Shown here: piece by piece, positions 45,183 through 53,853 of the stretch
Layout of the letters: each line of letters opens with the position of its first letter
Numbering within the stretch: the first letter of the stretch is position 1
From: Halobaculum magnesiiphilum
Lineage (GTDB): Archaea; Halobacteriota; Halobacteria; Halobacteriales; Haloferacaceae
Reading direction: 5' to 3'
DNA: 64,000 nt
NCBI RefSeq assembly: GCF_019823105.1
Contig: NZ_CP081958.1
Span: 310,001-374,000 of the forward strand
Position numbers and translations under genes: made by a program
Notes under the pieces: model-generated
Database searches by the model: none
What the model was told of the DNA's origin: nothing
The model's input: the letters and a program-made list of their open reading frames with translations, nothing else

Positions 45183-45647
45183 GTGAACCCTCTCCAGGGC
45201 GGCGCACCCGAGCCGAACGTGCTCGCGCTGACCGTCTGGGCCGTCGGTCACTTCCTCGCGTGCCTCGTCGCCGCGGCGGTCGCCGACGGCGCCGCCGGCC
45301 GACGGCTTCGGCCGGCCCGCGCCATCGCGGGGGCCGTGGCGCTCGCGATAGCGATCCCGATTGCGGCGGCGGGCGCGCTCCGGCTCGACCTCCTCGATCC
45401 GGTCAGCGCGCTCGCCGGCCGTGGCGGATTCGGCCCGCCCCTCGCCATGGCGAGCGCGCTCGGGGTCGCCGCGGTCGTCGTCGCCTCCGCGGCCGCCGAC
45501 GCGGATCTGACCGATCCGGGCTACCCGAGCGTCGCCGCGGCGGTGCGGGCGCAGCTGTCCGGCGACGACTTCACCGGTATCGTCGTCGCGACGGTGGCGT
45601 TGCTGTCGGGCGAGTTCGCGACGCTGACAGTCGTGAACTGGCTGTGA
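45183..45647 (+). CDS. Four-helix membrane protein of unknown function (154 aa)
   Basis: The protein has 154 residues from GTG 45183, with four hydrophobic segments (about 12-36, 46-66, 82-105 and 133-152) separated by short charged loops, one containing DADLTDPGYPSVAAAVRAQL. It follows fdhF by 42 nt, so it may be the last gene of that operon and could anchor or serve it (context only). The family is unrecognised. Confidence 0.6.
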   Translation: MNPLQGGAPEPNVLALTVWAVGHFLACLVAAAVADGAAGRRLRPARAIAGAVALAIAIPIAAAGALRLDLLDPVSALAGRGGFGPPLAMASALGVAAVVVASAAADADLTDPGYPSVAAAVRAQLSGDDFTGIVVATVALLSGEFATLTVVNWL

Positions 45648-45689
45648 GCGCGGGGGGCAGCCGGCGATCGGCGGGGTGTGACGCGCCGA

Positions 45690-46544
45690 TCAGCGATCGA
45701 TCACGCCCTCGTCGGTGATGACCTCGCCGACGAGGTGCATGGGCGTCGCGTCGTAGGCGGGGTTCTCCAGGGTGATGCCGTCGGCGGGTTCGAGCATCAC
45801 CTCGGTTGGCGGGCGGAACTCGTTCTCGAATCGGAACCCGCCGTCGATGACCTTGGTCCCCGAGCCGACGACGGTGACCGGGACGCCGACCTCCGCGGCG
45901 GCGGCCGCGATCGGGAACGTCCCGATCCGGTTGTAGAGGGTGTCCTCGACGATGCAGTCCATACCGACGACGACGCGGTCGGGCTCGACCTCGCGCAGGA
46001 GGTGACCCGCGGCGGCGTCGACCGAGAGGTGGGCGTCGACGCGGTCCATCGCCGCGAGCGTCCGCGCTGTCTTGCGGCCGAGGAACCGCGGCCGCGCCTC
46101 GGTGACGTACGCCGTCAGGTGCGTGCCGCCGGCGACAGCCGACTCGATCGCCTCCAACACCGTCGAGGAGTAATCGTGCGTGAGGAACGTCTCGCCGTCC
46201 TCGAAGGTGTCCGCGGCGTTGGCCGCGGCCTCGCGCTTCCCGGTCTCGATCCGGTCGACCTCCCGGTCGACCGCCGCTTCGAGGAGGTCTTTTCCGCCCT
46301 CGACGGTCTCGGCGTTGCCGAGCACGTCGTCGGCGACCGCGCGCATCGTCCGGTGGAGGCTCGCGTGCGAGGGGTTGGCGCGCCGCAGCGCCCCCGCGTT
46401 GTGGTCCAGGTCGCGCTCGAACTCGTCGAGCGTGGCGTACTCGCGGTCGAGCAGCTCCCGCAGCGCGCGGGCGGCCTTCACCGCGACGACCGACGAGGAG
46501 TGCGTCTGCATCTCCCGGATCTCGGCGACCGTCTCGTCTATCAT
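45690..46544 (-). CDS. eIF-2B/ribose-1,5-bisphosphate isomerase-family protein
   Basis: The protein has 284 residues. It has an N-terminal helical domain (about 1-110) and a Rossmann-like C-terminal domain with YVTEARPRFLGRKTA, VGMDCIVEDTLYNRIGTFPIA and PTEVML near the end. This matches the archaeal IF2B-like family, which includes translation-factor-like proteins and ribose-1,5-bisphosphate isomerases of nucleotide salvage. The residues (TEARPRFLGRKT, VEDTLYN) are shared by both, so the exact role is unresolved. It is convergent with the fdh unit and divergent from priS. Confidence 0.85.
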   Translation of the reverse strand: MIDETVAEIREMQTHSSSVVAVKAARALRELLDREYATLDEFERDLDHNAGALRRANPSHASLHRTMRAVADDVLGNAETVEGGKDLLEAAVDREVDRIETGKREAAANAADTFEDGETFLTHDYSSTVLEAIESAVAGGTHLTAYVTEARPRFLGRKTARTLAAMDRVDAHLSVDAAAGHLLREVEPDRVVVGMDCIVEDTLYNRIGTFPIAAAAAEVGVPVTVVGSGTKVIDGGFRFENEFRPPTEVMLEPADGITLENPAYDATPMHLVGEVITDEGVIDR

Positions 46545-46676
46545 GCGTCCGTGGTCGTCGCTTCGGCGGTTAGGTGTTCCGGGACTCGACGTCGCGCCCG
46601 CCGCCCAGACCGGGCCGATCGCGCGGCCCAGACGGCAACACTCATACCGGCGTCGGCACTACCCACCCTCCGTCGG

Positions 46677-47846
46677 ATGAACCGCCGCACCCGCGAGTAC
46701 CTGAGGGGACGCTTCGGCGACTACTACCGGAGCGCGTCCGTCTCCCCGCCGCCGCAGGCCAACGAGCGCGAGTGGGGACACATCCCATTCACCGCGGGCG
46801 ACGGCACCACGATGGTTCGCCACCAGTCGCTGCTTGACATCGGCGAGGTGGGCGAGTTCCTCGCGCGCGAGACGCCGCGCCACGCCTACTTCTCGGCCGC
46901 CCGGTACGACGACCCGGCGAACAAGCGGATGAGCGACAAGGGGTGGCGCTCGGCCGACCTCGTGTTCGACCTCGACGCCGACCACCTCCCCGGCGTCGAC
47001 CCCGAAGAGACGAGCTACGGGGAGATGCTCGCCGCCTGCAAGGAGGAACTGCTCGCGCTGTTGGACGTCCTCGGGGACGACTTCGGCTTCGCGGACGACG
47101 ACATGCAGGTAGTCTTCTCCGGCGGCCGCGGCTATCACGTCCACGTCCGCGACGACGCCGTCGCCGACCTCGACTCGACGGCGCGACGTGAGGTCGTCGA
47201 TTACGTCCGCGCGGTCGACCTCAACTACGACGGGCTCATCGAGCGTCGACCCAACGAGCGCGGGACGACCCTCCAGAAGCAGCTCCGCCGCGAGGGCGGG
47301 TGGGGGCGGCGCGTCCACGAGGAACTCGTCGCCTACGCCGAGGGCCTGCGTGCGATGGATGAGGCCGACGCGCTCGCGGAGCTCCAGGAACTCGACGGCG
47401 TCGGCGAGAAGACCGCCCGAACCATCTACGGGGTGCTCGAACGCAACCCGGAAGGGGTGAAATCGGGCAACGTCGAGTTGGGGCCCGGCGCCTCGACGCT
47501 CGTTCGGGCGATCGCCGAGCGCGTCACCGCCGAGCAGACCGCCCCCATCGACGAGCCAGTGACGACCGACATCCGCCGGCTCATCCGGCTCCCCGGCTCC
47601 ATCCACGGCGGCAGCGGCCTGCTCGTGTGCCCGCTGGAGCGCGACGCCGTCGACGAGTTCGACCCGCTGACCGACGCCGTCCCCGATCGCTTCCGCGGCC
47701 GGGACATCCTCGTGGACGTGCACGACCCGGGCCCGGTCGACGTGGGCGACGATAGAGATAAGGTGGAGGAGGGAATCGTCTCTGTCCCGGAGTACCTCGG
47801 CGTGTTCCTCATGGCGAGAGGACGCGCGGAGAAGTCGCGCGAGTAG
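46677..47846 (+). CDS. priS: DNA primase small (catalytic) subunit
   Basis: The protein has 389 residues. The catalytic DxD is seen at D98/D100 in DLVFDLDADHL, followed by the primase signature SGGRGYHVHV. The core, including TDIRRLIRLPGSIHGGSGL, is complete. It synthesises RNA/DNA primers with PriL. The next gene, 23 nt downstream, encodes a GINS subunit, the arrangement known in many archaea, so primase and helicase-cofactor are co-expressed. Confidence 0.96.
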   Translation: MNRRTREYLRGRFGDYYRSASVSPPPQANEREWGHIPFTAGDGTTMVRHQSLLDIGEVGEFLARETPRHAYFSAARYDDPANKRMSDKGWRSADLVFDLDADHLPGVDPEETSYGEMLAACKEELLALLDVLGDDFGFADDDMQVVFSGGRGYHVHVRDDAVADLDSTARREVVDYVRAVDLNYDGLIERRPNERGTTLQKQLRREGGWGRRVHEELVAYAEGLRAMDEADALAELQELDGVGEKTARTIYGVLERNPEGVKSGNVELGPGASTLVRAIAERVTAEQTAPIDEPVTTDIRRLIRLPGSIHGGSGLLVCPLERDAVDEFDPLTDAVPDRFRGRDILVDVHDPGPVDVGDDRDKVEEGIVSVPEYLGVFLMARGRAEKSRE

Positions 47847-47869
47847 CGGGTTCGAGGAAGTAACACACG

Positions 47870-48838
47870 ATGGACCTAGACGAACTACGCTCGGTACAAT
47901 CCAAGGAGCGCACCAAGGACAGCCTCCAGCACCTGCGCGACTCCTTCTACGAGGACGTCGCCGCCTATCTCGCCGAGCGCAAGCGCCAGCGCGACGAGCG
48001 CGCCGCGGGCGTCGACAACCCCTTCTCCGACGAGCGGGTCCGAAAGCTCTCAGACGAGATCGAGACGGCCGAGGAGGTCGTGGAGTCGCTGTACGAGCGT
48101 CGCGTCGGCAAGGTGGTGAAACTCTCGTCGTTCGCCGCCGCCGGCGCGCCCACCGACACGGACGGCATGACGGTCCAGGAGGCGGAGCTGTTCGAGGACC
48201 TGGTCGTCCGCATCGAGCAGAACAAGGGACGCGTCCTCGACGTGCTTGAGAACGGCGCCGACGTGGACATCGACGCCGAGGCGGCCGCCTCCGAGGTCGC
48301 GGGGGCGGAAGCACCCGACGCGGAGCCGACGGCGTCCGCGACCGTCGAGGACGCCCCCGCAGGCGAGGCTCCCGGCGACGCCGCCGGCGATGCGGGCGGC
48401 GTCCTCGCGGACGCGATGGGTGCCGACGACGGAGCGGTCACGGACGAGACCGCCGAGCAGTCCGTCGAGGGGACCGAGAGTGACCACCCGCCTGACGCCT
48501 CGGCGTCGACGGACGCCGAATCGCCCGCCGAGGCCGACACACCGACAGAGGACGGGCCGGCGTCGGACGCCCCGGCACGCGACCCCGACGACCCTCCCGA
48601 GGAGTTCGTCCCGGGATCGGAACCGGACCGTGCGGGCGGGACGGACGACGGGTCCGTCGAGGCAGGCGGGTCGGGCGACGGCACCGACCGCCGAACGGTC
48701 CGGATCACCCGCGACGTGGGGGAGATCCTCGGCGTCGACGAGCGCGAGTACGAGCTCGCGAGCGACGACGTGGTGACGCTGCCGGCGGCCAACGCCGACC
48801 CGCTCGTCGAGCGGGACGCCGCCGAGCCGATCGAGTGA
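47870..48838 (+). CDS. GINS complex subunit (archaeal Gins51 type)
   Basis: The protein has 322 residues. The N-terminal GINS A-domain (about 1-125; MDLDELRSVQSKERTKDSLQ, FYEDVAAYLAERKRQRDERA) is followed by a very long acidic Pro/Ala/Thr linker (about 128-270). A small C-terminal B-domain (about 273-322; RTVRITRDVGEILGVDEREY) ends the protein. The order A then B is that of Gins51/Sld5-type subunits. It links MCM helicase with RecJ/Cdc45-like factors; two such DHH proteins are encoded in this window. It is co-transcribed with priS. The linker is much longer than in non-halophiles. Confidence 0.9.
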   Translation: MDLDELRSVQSKERTKDSLQHLRDSFYEDVAAYLAERKRQRDERAAGVDNPFSDERVRKLSDEIETAEEVVESLYERRVGKVVKLSSFAAAGAPTDTDGMTVQEAELFEDLVVRIEQNKGRVLDVLENGADVDIDAEAAASEVAGAEAPDAEPTASATVEDAPAGEAPGDAAGDAGGVLADAMGADDGAVTDETAEQSVEGTESDHPPDASASTDAESPAEADTPTEDGPASDAPARDPDDPPEEFVPGSEPDRAGGTDDGSVEAGGSGDGTDRRTVRITRDVGEILGVDEREYELASDDVVTLPAANADPLVERDAAEPIE

Positions 48839-48902
48839 ACACGGCGGGAGTATCGCCGCCGGCACCGACACGCCTTTTCGGGCCGCCCGCACATCGCCAC
48901 AC

Positions 48903-49379
48903 ATGCTCGACACCGGCACCGATGCGCCCGCGTTCTCGCTTCCCGATCACGTCGGCCGCGAGGTCTCGCTCTCGGAGTTCGAGGGGCGACGCCTCGTCCT
49001 CTACTTCTACCCCCGGGCCGACACGCCCGGCTGCACGACCGAGGCGTGCGGCTTCCGCGACGCGTACGACGAGTTCCAGGAGCGCGACGCGGCGATCCTC
49101 GGCGTGAGCGACGACCCGGCCGACGACCTCACCGACTTCGCGCGGAAGCACGACCTCCCGTTCCCGCTGCTGTCCGACGAGGACGGCTCCGTCGCCGACG
49201 CGTACGACTCCTACGGCGAGAAGAACGTCTTCGGCAACGTCGTCGAGGGCGTGTTCCGCAACACGTACCTCATCGGCCCCGACGGGACGATCGAACGGAC
49301 CTACGAGGGGGTCTCCCCGGAGGACCACGCCGAGGAACTGCTCGCGGACATCGACGAGCTGCGCGAGGCCGAGTCGTAA
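48903..49379 (+). CDS. bcp: Bcp/PrxQ-type peroxiredoxin
   Basis: The protein has 158 residues of an AhpC/TSA fold. The peroxidatic Cys lies in FYPRADTPGCTTEACGFRD; a second Cys five residues later in the same helix is typical of Bcp/PrxQ enzymes that form an intramolecular disulfide. It reduces hydroperoxides with thioredoxin. It starts 64 nt after the GINS gene with a GCCTTTTCG element 30 nt upstream, so it may be separately transcribed. Confidence 0.94.
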   Translation: MLDTGTDAPAFSLPDHVGREVSLSEFEGRRLVLYFYPRADTPGCTTEACGFRDAYDEFQERDAAILGVSDDPADDLTDFARKHDLPFPLLSDEDGSVADAYDSYGEKNVFGNVVEGVFRNTYLIGPDGTIERTYEGVSPEDHAEELLADIDELREAES

Positions 49380-49418
49380 GCCAGGCGGAGAGCCCCACAC
49401 CCGGTCGGTCGCGGCCGA

Positions 49419-50329
49419 TCACCACGGATGCTCGCGTAGCTCCCGACGGATCGCCTCGCGTTTCACGAGCGCGAACCCGACGACGACCACGACGAAGCCG
49501 GCGACGGTCAGCGGCGTCACCGGCTCCGAGAGGACGACCGCGCCGGCGACGGTCGCGACGACGGGGACGACGTAGCTCACGAGGTTGATCTCGAACGGCC
49601 CCAGCAGGTCAAGCAGGCCGAAGTAGATGGCGTAGCCGACCGCCGAGGCGAACACGCCGAGGAACGCCAGCGAGAACACCACCGCCGGCGACAGCGCCGT
49701 CGGAAGCGGCTGTGGTTCGCCGGCGGCAACGCTCATGCCGTGGAGCAACACGGCGCCGAGCGCCATTCCCCAGGCGGTCCGGGGAAGCGCCTCGGAGTCG
49801 GGCTCCAGCCAGCGGGTGGCGACGCTCCCGAAGGAGACGGCGACGGCGGCGACGAACACCAGCGCGACGCCGATCGTCGTGTCGCCGGCCAGATCGGTGG
49901 GGGACGGCTGGGCGACGAGTCCGACCCCGACCACGCCGAGCAGCACCCCGACGTAGCCCCGGAGGTCGAGACTTCCCTCCCCGAGCAGCCACACGGTGAA
50001 GAACGTCGTCAGTATCGGGTTGAGGCTGTAGACGATTGACGCGATCCCGCCGGTCGTGTACTGCTGGCCGTACGCGAGGAAGGTGATGTTGGCGACGACG
50101 AACAGCAGGGCCGCGACGGCGACCGCGCCGAGGTCCGCCCGCGAGCGCGGGACGGGCTCGTCGGCGCGCCAGAACACGTACGCGAGCGCGACGATCGCGC
50201 CCACGTCGAAGCGGTAGCGCCGAGCAACAGCGGACGCAGCTCCGTCAGTCCGACCTCTATCGCCGGGAAGCTCCCGCCCCAACAGATCCCGAGCGCGAGA
50301 AACAGGGCCGCGTTCCGGGAGGTTCTCAC
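49419..50329 (-). pseudogene. EamA/DMT-family transporter disrupted by a frameshift
   Basis: The protein matches a ten-helix DMT exporter (EamA repeats; for example ITFLAYGQQYTTGGIASIVY and TPLTVAGFVVVVVGFALVKR). The N-terminus (GTG 50329; ALFLALGICWGGSFPAIEVG) is in one frame and the rest, from RYRFDVGAIVALAYVF onward, in another. The frame break lies near 50211-50225. The sequence LRPLLLG on one side and RYRFDVG on the other suggests loss of one, or one plus multiples of three, bases. It is either a true inactivating mutation or a sequencing error. Confidence 0.7.
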
Positions 50330-50441
50330 GGAAGACTCACGGATGAGCCAGCGGTCGGGACCGACTTCGGCGTTTCCGTTCCGGACGGGACGACCGGATC
50401 GCGACGGGCGGTCACGCCGGACCAGTCACGGCGCGGCCGCC

Positions 50442-51491
50442 TCAGTAGCCCCGGGTGATGAGGTAGTCCGCCAGGTCCGCGAGCAGGTCGCGTGCCGGCC
50501 CCTCGGGGAGCACCGTCAGGCGCTCCTTCGAGCGCGCGGTGAGGTCCTCGGCCATCTCGCGGGCGTAGTCGATGGAGCCGACCTCCTCGAGCGTCGAGAC
50601 GGCCGCGTCGATCTCCGCCTCGCTCACCTCGGCCGGCGTCTCCGCGCTCACGAGCGCGTCCACGTCGACGCCCTGCTGGCGCGCGTGGAGCGTGATGAGC
50701 GTCTCCTTGTCCTCGACGAGGTCCGAGCCGCGCTGTTTGCCCAGCTTCTCGGAGGGGACCGTGAGATCGAGCACGTCGTCCTGGATCTGGAACGCGCGCC
50801 CGGAGTCGACGCCGTACTGGTACAGGGCCTCCACCGTCTCCTCGTCGGCGCCCATGAGGACCGCGGGGATGGCCGCCGACGCGCCGTACAGCACGGCTGT
50901 CTTCAGCTCGACCATCTCCAGGTACTCCTCGGGGGTCACGTCGTCGCGGGTCTCGAACTCCACGTCGAGCGACTGCCCCTCGCAGATCCGGGTACACGCG
51001 GACGCGAGCCGATTGACCGCCTCGACCGTGTTCGCCGGGGTGGCGCCGGTGTCCGAGAGCAGCTCGAACGCCTTCGCGTACAGCGTGTCGCCGGCGAGGA
51101 TCGCCGTCTCGATGTCGTACGCGCGGTGGACCGCCGGCTCGCCGCGCCGGAGGTCGTCCTCGTCCATGATGTCGTCGTGGATGAGGGTGAACGACTGGAT
51201 CACCTCGACGCTGACAGCCGTGCGCATGAGGTCGAACGGCTCGCCGTCCAGCGCCGGGAACGACCGGTAGTCGGTCGTCGCGTCGGCGTCGACGCCGGCA
51301 AGCGCCTCGCCGACGAGGAGCGCCGCCGTCGGTCGGAGGCGCTTGCCGCCCGCCTCGAGGATGTACCGGCTGGCCTCGTACAGCCGCTCCGGCTCGGCCA
51401 TCGGGAGGTCCTCGTCGATGGCGGCGTTGACGCGGTCGCGGCGCTGTTTCACCGCCGCGAGCACCCGTTCGGCCGTCGCGTCCTGCGTCAT
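50442..51491 (-). CDS. idsA: Geranylgeranyl/polyprenyl diphosphate synthase
   Basis: The protein has 349 residues. First Asp-rich motif is DDIMDEDDLRRG (D106-D110), second is FQIQDDVLD; GGKRLRP near residue 49 binds the allylic substrate. This is the isoprenoid chain-elongation enzyme for archaeal lipid chains (C20/C25). It begins 2 nt after the RNase J stop, so the pair is co-transcribed, as seen in other archaea. Confidence 0.95.
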   Translation of the reverse strand: MTQDATAERVLAAVKQRRDRVNAAIDEDLPMAEPERLYEASRYILEAGGKRLRPTAALLVGEALAGVDADATTDYRSFPALDGEPFDLMRTAVSVEVIQSFTLIHDDIMDEDDLRRGEPAVHRAYDIETAILAGDTLYAKAFELLSDTGATPANTVEAVNRLASACTRICEGQSLDVEFETRDDVTPEEYLEMVELKTAVLYGASAAIPAVLMGADEETVEALYQYGVDSGRAFQIQDDVLDLTVPSEKLGKQRGSDLVEDKETLITLHARQQGVDVDALVSAETPAEVSEAEIDAAVSTLEEVGSIDYAREMAEDLTARSKERLTVLPEGPARDLLADLADYLITRGY

Positions 51492-51493
51492 CG

Positions 51494-52846
51494 TTACTCG
51501 GTCAGCTGGATCATGTTCCCGTTCTGCGTGACGTGGAGGTCACGACCCAGCTTGTACCCCTTCTTGCCCGCGAGGTCGACGTACGGCGAGAAGCCCTTCA
51601 TGTCCTGGTGGGCCGGGATGACGTGCTGGGGCTCCAGCGCGTCGAGCATCTGGTAGTGCCCCTCCTCGCGGAGGTGGCCCGACACGTGGATGTCGTCGTA
51701 GATGCGCGCGCCCTGCATCTTCAGGAGGCGCTCGGACTGGTAGCGCTGCCCCTCGTTCGTCGGCTCCGGGATGACCCGTGCCGAGAAGACGACCTTGTCG
51801 CCGTCGTCCAGTTCGTACGGGGTCTCGCCGCGGCCCATGCGGGTGAGCATCGCGCGCGGCTCGCCCTGGTGACCCGTGACGATGGGGAGGTACTTCTCCT
51901 TGCCCTCCTGCATGATCCGCTTGAACGTCCGGTCGACGGACTTCCGGTGGCCGTACATCCCGAGGTCGTCCGGGAAGTCGACGAAGTCCAGGCGCTCCGC
52001 CGTGCCGGAGTACTTCTCCATCGAGCGCCCCAGGAGCACCGGCTCGCGCCCGATCTCCTGTGCGAACTCGACGAGCGAGGAGACGCGCGAGACGTGCGAG
52101 GAGAACGTCGTGGCGACGATGCCGCCGTCGTAGTCCTCGATGCTCATCAGCGTGTCCTTGAGGTGGTTGCGCGCGTGCGACTCCGAGGGGGTGCGTCCCT
52201 TTCGGCCAGCGTTCGTGCAGTCCTCGATGTAACAGAGGACGCCGTTGCCCTCGCGGCCGATCTCGCGGAAGCGCTCCATGTCGATGGGGTCCTCGAGGAC
52301 CGGCGAGTGGTCCATGCGCTTGTCGAGCCCGTAGACGACCGCGCCCTCGGGGGTGTGGAGGACCGGGTTGACCGCGTCGATGATGGAGTGCGTGACGTGG
52401 ACGAACTCCATCTCGACGTTTCCGGAGTCGCCGATGGACATCGTCTCGCCGGCCTCCATCTTGACGAGGTCGTTGTCGACGTTGAACTTGTTCTCGCCTT
52501 TCACCTGCTGTTTGACCAGCTCGATGGTGAACGGCGCCGCGACGACGGGCGCGTCGTAGCGGTGCGCCAGCTTCGAGATGGCGCCGATGTGGTCGAGGTG
52601 GCCGTGCGTCGGCACGATGGCCTGCACGTCGCCCTCCATGTCGCTCATGATCCGGTCGTCCGGGATGGCCCCCATGTCGATGAGGTCCAGGCTGTGCATC
52701 TTCTCTGTCTCGACGTTGTCGTGGATCAGGACCTGACTCAGGTTGAGGCCCATGTCGAACACGACGATGTCGTCCCCTGCGCGAACTGCCGTCATCTGGC
52801 GGCCGACTTCCTCGTAGCCGCCGATTGTTGCGATTTCGACTTCCAT
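51494..52846 (-). CDS. rnj: Archaeal ribonuclease J (5'-3' exonuclease)
   Basis: The protein has 450 residues of metallo-beta-lactamase and beta-CASP fold. The HxHxDH motif is [11 protein letters not shown] (H81, H83, D85, H86); further ligands lie in [10 protein letters not shown] and [10 protein letters not shown]. The C-terminal HxPAHQD ([11 protein letters not shown]) is typical. It degrades or trims RNA from the 5' end. Upstream is a 337-nt gap with stem-loops and a TATA-like TTTTAAC on this strand near 53037-53043, giving an unusually long leader (see 52847-53183). Confidence 0.95.
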   Translation of the reverse strand: MEVEIATIGGYEEVGRQMTAVRAGDDIVVFDMGLNLSQVLIHDNVETEKMHSLDLIDMGAIPDDRIMSDMEGDVQAIVPTHGHLDHIGAISKLAHRYDAPVVAAPFTIELVKQQVKGENKFNVDNDLVKMEAGETMSIGDSGNVEMEFVHVTHSIIDAVNPVLHTPEGAVVYGLDKRMDHSPVLEDPIDMERFREIGREGNGVLCYIEDCTNAGRKGRTPSESHARNHLKDTLMSIEDYDGGIVATTFSSHVSRVSSLVEFAQEIGREPVLLGRSMEKYSGTAERLDFVDFPDDLGMYGHRKSVDRTFKRIMQEGKEKYLPIVTGHQGEPRAMLTRMGRGETPYELDDGDKVVFSARVIPEPTNEGQRYQSERLLKMQGARIYDDIHVSGHLREEGHYQMLDALEPQHVIPAHQDMKGFSPYVDLAGKKGYKLGRDLHVTQNGNMIQLTE

Positions 52847-53183
52847 TGTGTTTCGTAGTCTGCGTTGCGAGCGTGAATCCCGCGCGTCGCGCGCGGCCGA
52901 TGCTCGTACGGAAAGCCCCGGTACGGGTCGCTGTGGACCCCGGCGTCTTACAGCGCGTCGGTCCGCAATCCCGCAATACGGGGTCGATCCCCGTACTTAC
53001 CCGCGGGCGATGGTAGTTGTACCGTATCGGTCATCTGTTAAAACTGCTCGGGTTCGAGCGCCACGACGACGGGGGCGTTCGTCGCCCGTCGGTTCCCATA
53101 GAAGAGCGTTCAACGGGTGCGTGGGCGTCTCGCCGCGTCCGCCGTCCGGTACGCTTAAACCCGAATCCGCCGACGACCCGAAC
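52847..53183 (-). other. Gene-free interval: probable long leader of the RNase J-idsA mRNA and promoter of the LSm gene
   Basis: No ORF is supported here. On the minus strand a TATA-like element near 53037-53043 predicts initiation near 53012, leaving about 165 nt before the RNase J ATG. That leader contains a perfect 7-bp stem with 5-nt loop (TACGGGG-TCGAT-CCCCGTA read on plus, 52977-52995) and further self-complementary GTACGGG/CCCGTAC segments. On the plus strand the LSm promoter GCTTAAAC lies about 53152-53159. Confidence 0.45.
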
Positions 53184-53399
53184 ATGACTGGCCGCCCGCT
53201 CGACGTGCTCGAGGAGGCTCTGGACACCCCTGTAACGGTCCACCTCAAAGACGAAACCGCTCACTTCGGCGTCCTCGCCGGATACGATCAGCACATGAAC
53301 GTCGTGCTCGATCCCACCGAGCTGGAGGGCTCGGCTGACGACGAAGTCGAAGACACAACGATTATCCGTGGCGACAACGTCGTTTCCATCAACGTATGA
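53184..53399 (+). CDS. LSm (Sm-like) RNA-binding protein
   Basis: The protein has 71 residues. Sm1 and Sm2 motifs are visible: [34 protein letters not shown] and [10 protein letters not shown]. Archaeal LSm proteins form rings that bind U-rich RNA and small RNAs. Stop overlaps the start of L37e by 4 nt (ATGA). A TATA-like TTAAAC lies about 30 nt upstream of the ATG. The LSm-L37e pair is conserved in archaea. Confidence 0.96.
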   Translation: MTGRPLDVLEEALDTPVTVHLKDETAHFGVLAGYDQHMNVVLDPTELEGSADDEVEDTTIIRGDNVVSINV

Positions 53400-53572
53400 C
53401 CGGAGCCGGAACGCCGTCTCAGGGGAAGAAGAACAAGACGACGCACGTCAAGTGTCGACGCTGCGGCGAGAAGTCCTACCACGTCAAGAAGAAGAAGTGC
53501 TCCTCGTGCGGCTTCGGCAAGTCCGCCAAGCGCCGCGACTACGAGTGGCAGTCGAAGGCCGGCGACAACTGA
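53396..53572 (+). CDS. rpl37e: Ribosomal protein L37e
   Basis: The protein has 58 residues, basic, with a zinc ribbon CRRCG/CSSCG (four Cys) within [20 protein letters not shown]. The N-terminal [13 protein letters not shown] is characteristic of L37e of the large subunit. The ATG overlaps the LSm stop, so the genes are translationally coupled. This gene is short and easily missed. Confidence 0.95.
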   Translation: MTGAGTPSQGKKNKTTHVKCRRCGEKSYHVKKKKCSSCGFGKSAKRRDYEWQSKAGDN

Positions 53573-53853
53573 GCGACGTTTCTCCCTTCTCGACTCGACC
53601 GGACCGATCAGCCCCGGCTCCGTCGCTTCCGTGGCAGATCTTCACCGATCGCTGACGGCTCCCTAGCCGACCCTCACTGGCAACGAACATCTCCGAGCGT
53701 ATCGCCGTTCGCGACCGATCGGAATCGGAGGACTCGGGAACGGTCGGCCAGCGAAACCGAATTGATCCATATTTCTGCACATCTATTCGAATTCTCTCGG
53801 CGACCTACGCACGATAACGAGGGTTTTTGTGGAATCGGCGTTCAGTACCGACC

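Noticed and set aside
42270..45251. A 993-codon open frame on the minus strand
   Set aside because: It lies opposite fdhF, whose translation shows clear iron-sulfur and molybdopterin motifs. The minus-strand product has none.
52930..53000. Possible tRNA or tRNA-like fold with a T-arm-like hairpin TACGGGG-TCGAT-CCCCGTA
   Set aside because: The loop is five bases, not seven, and no acceptor or anticodon stem pairs with it on either strand.
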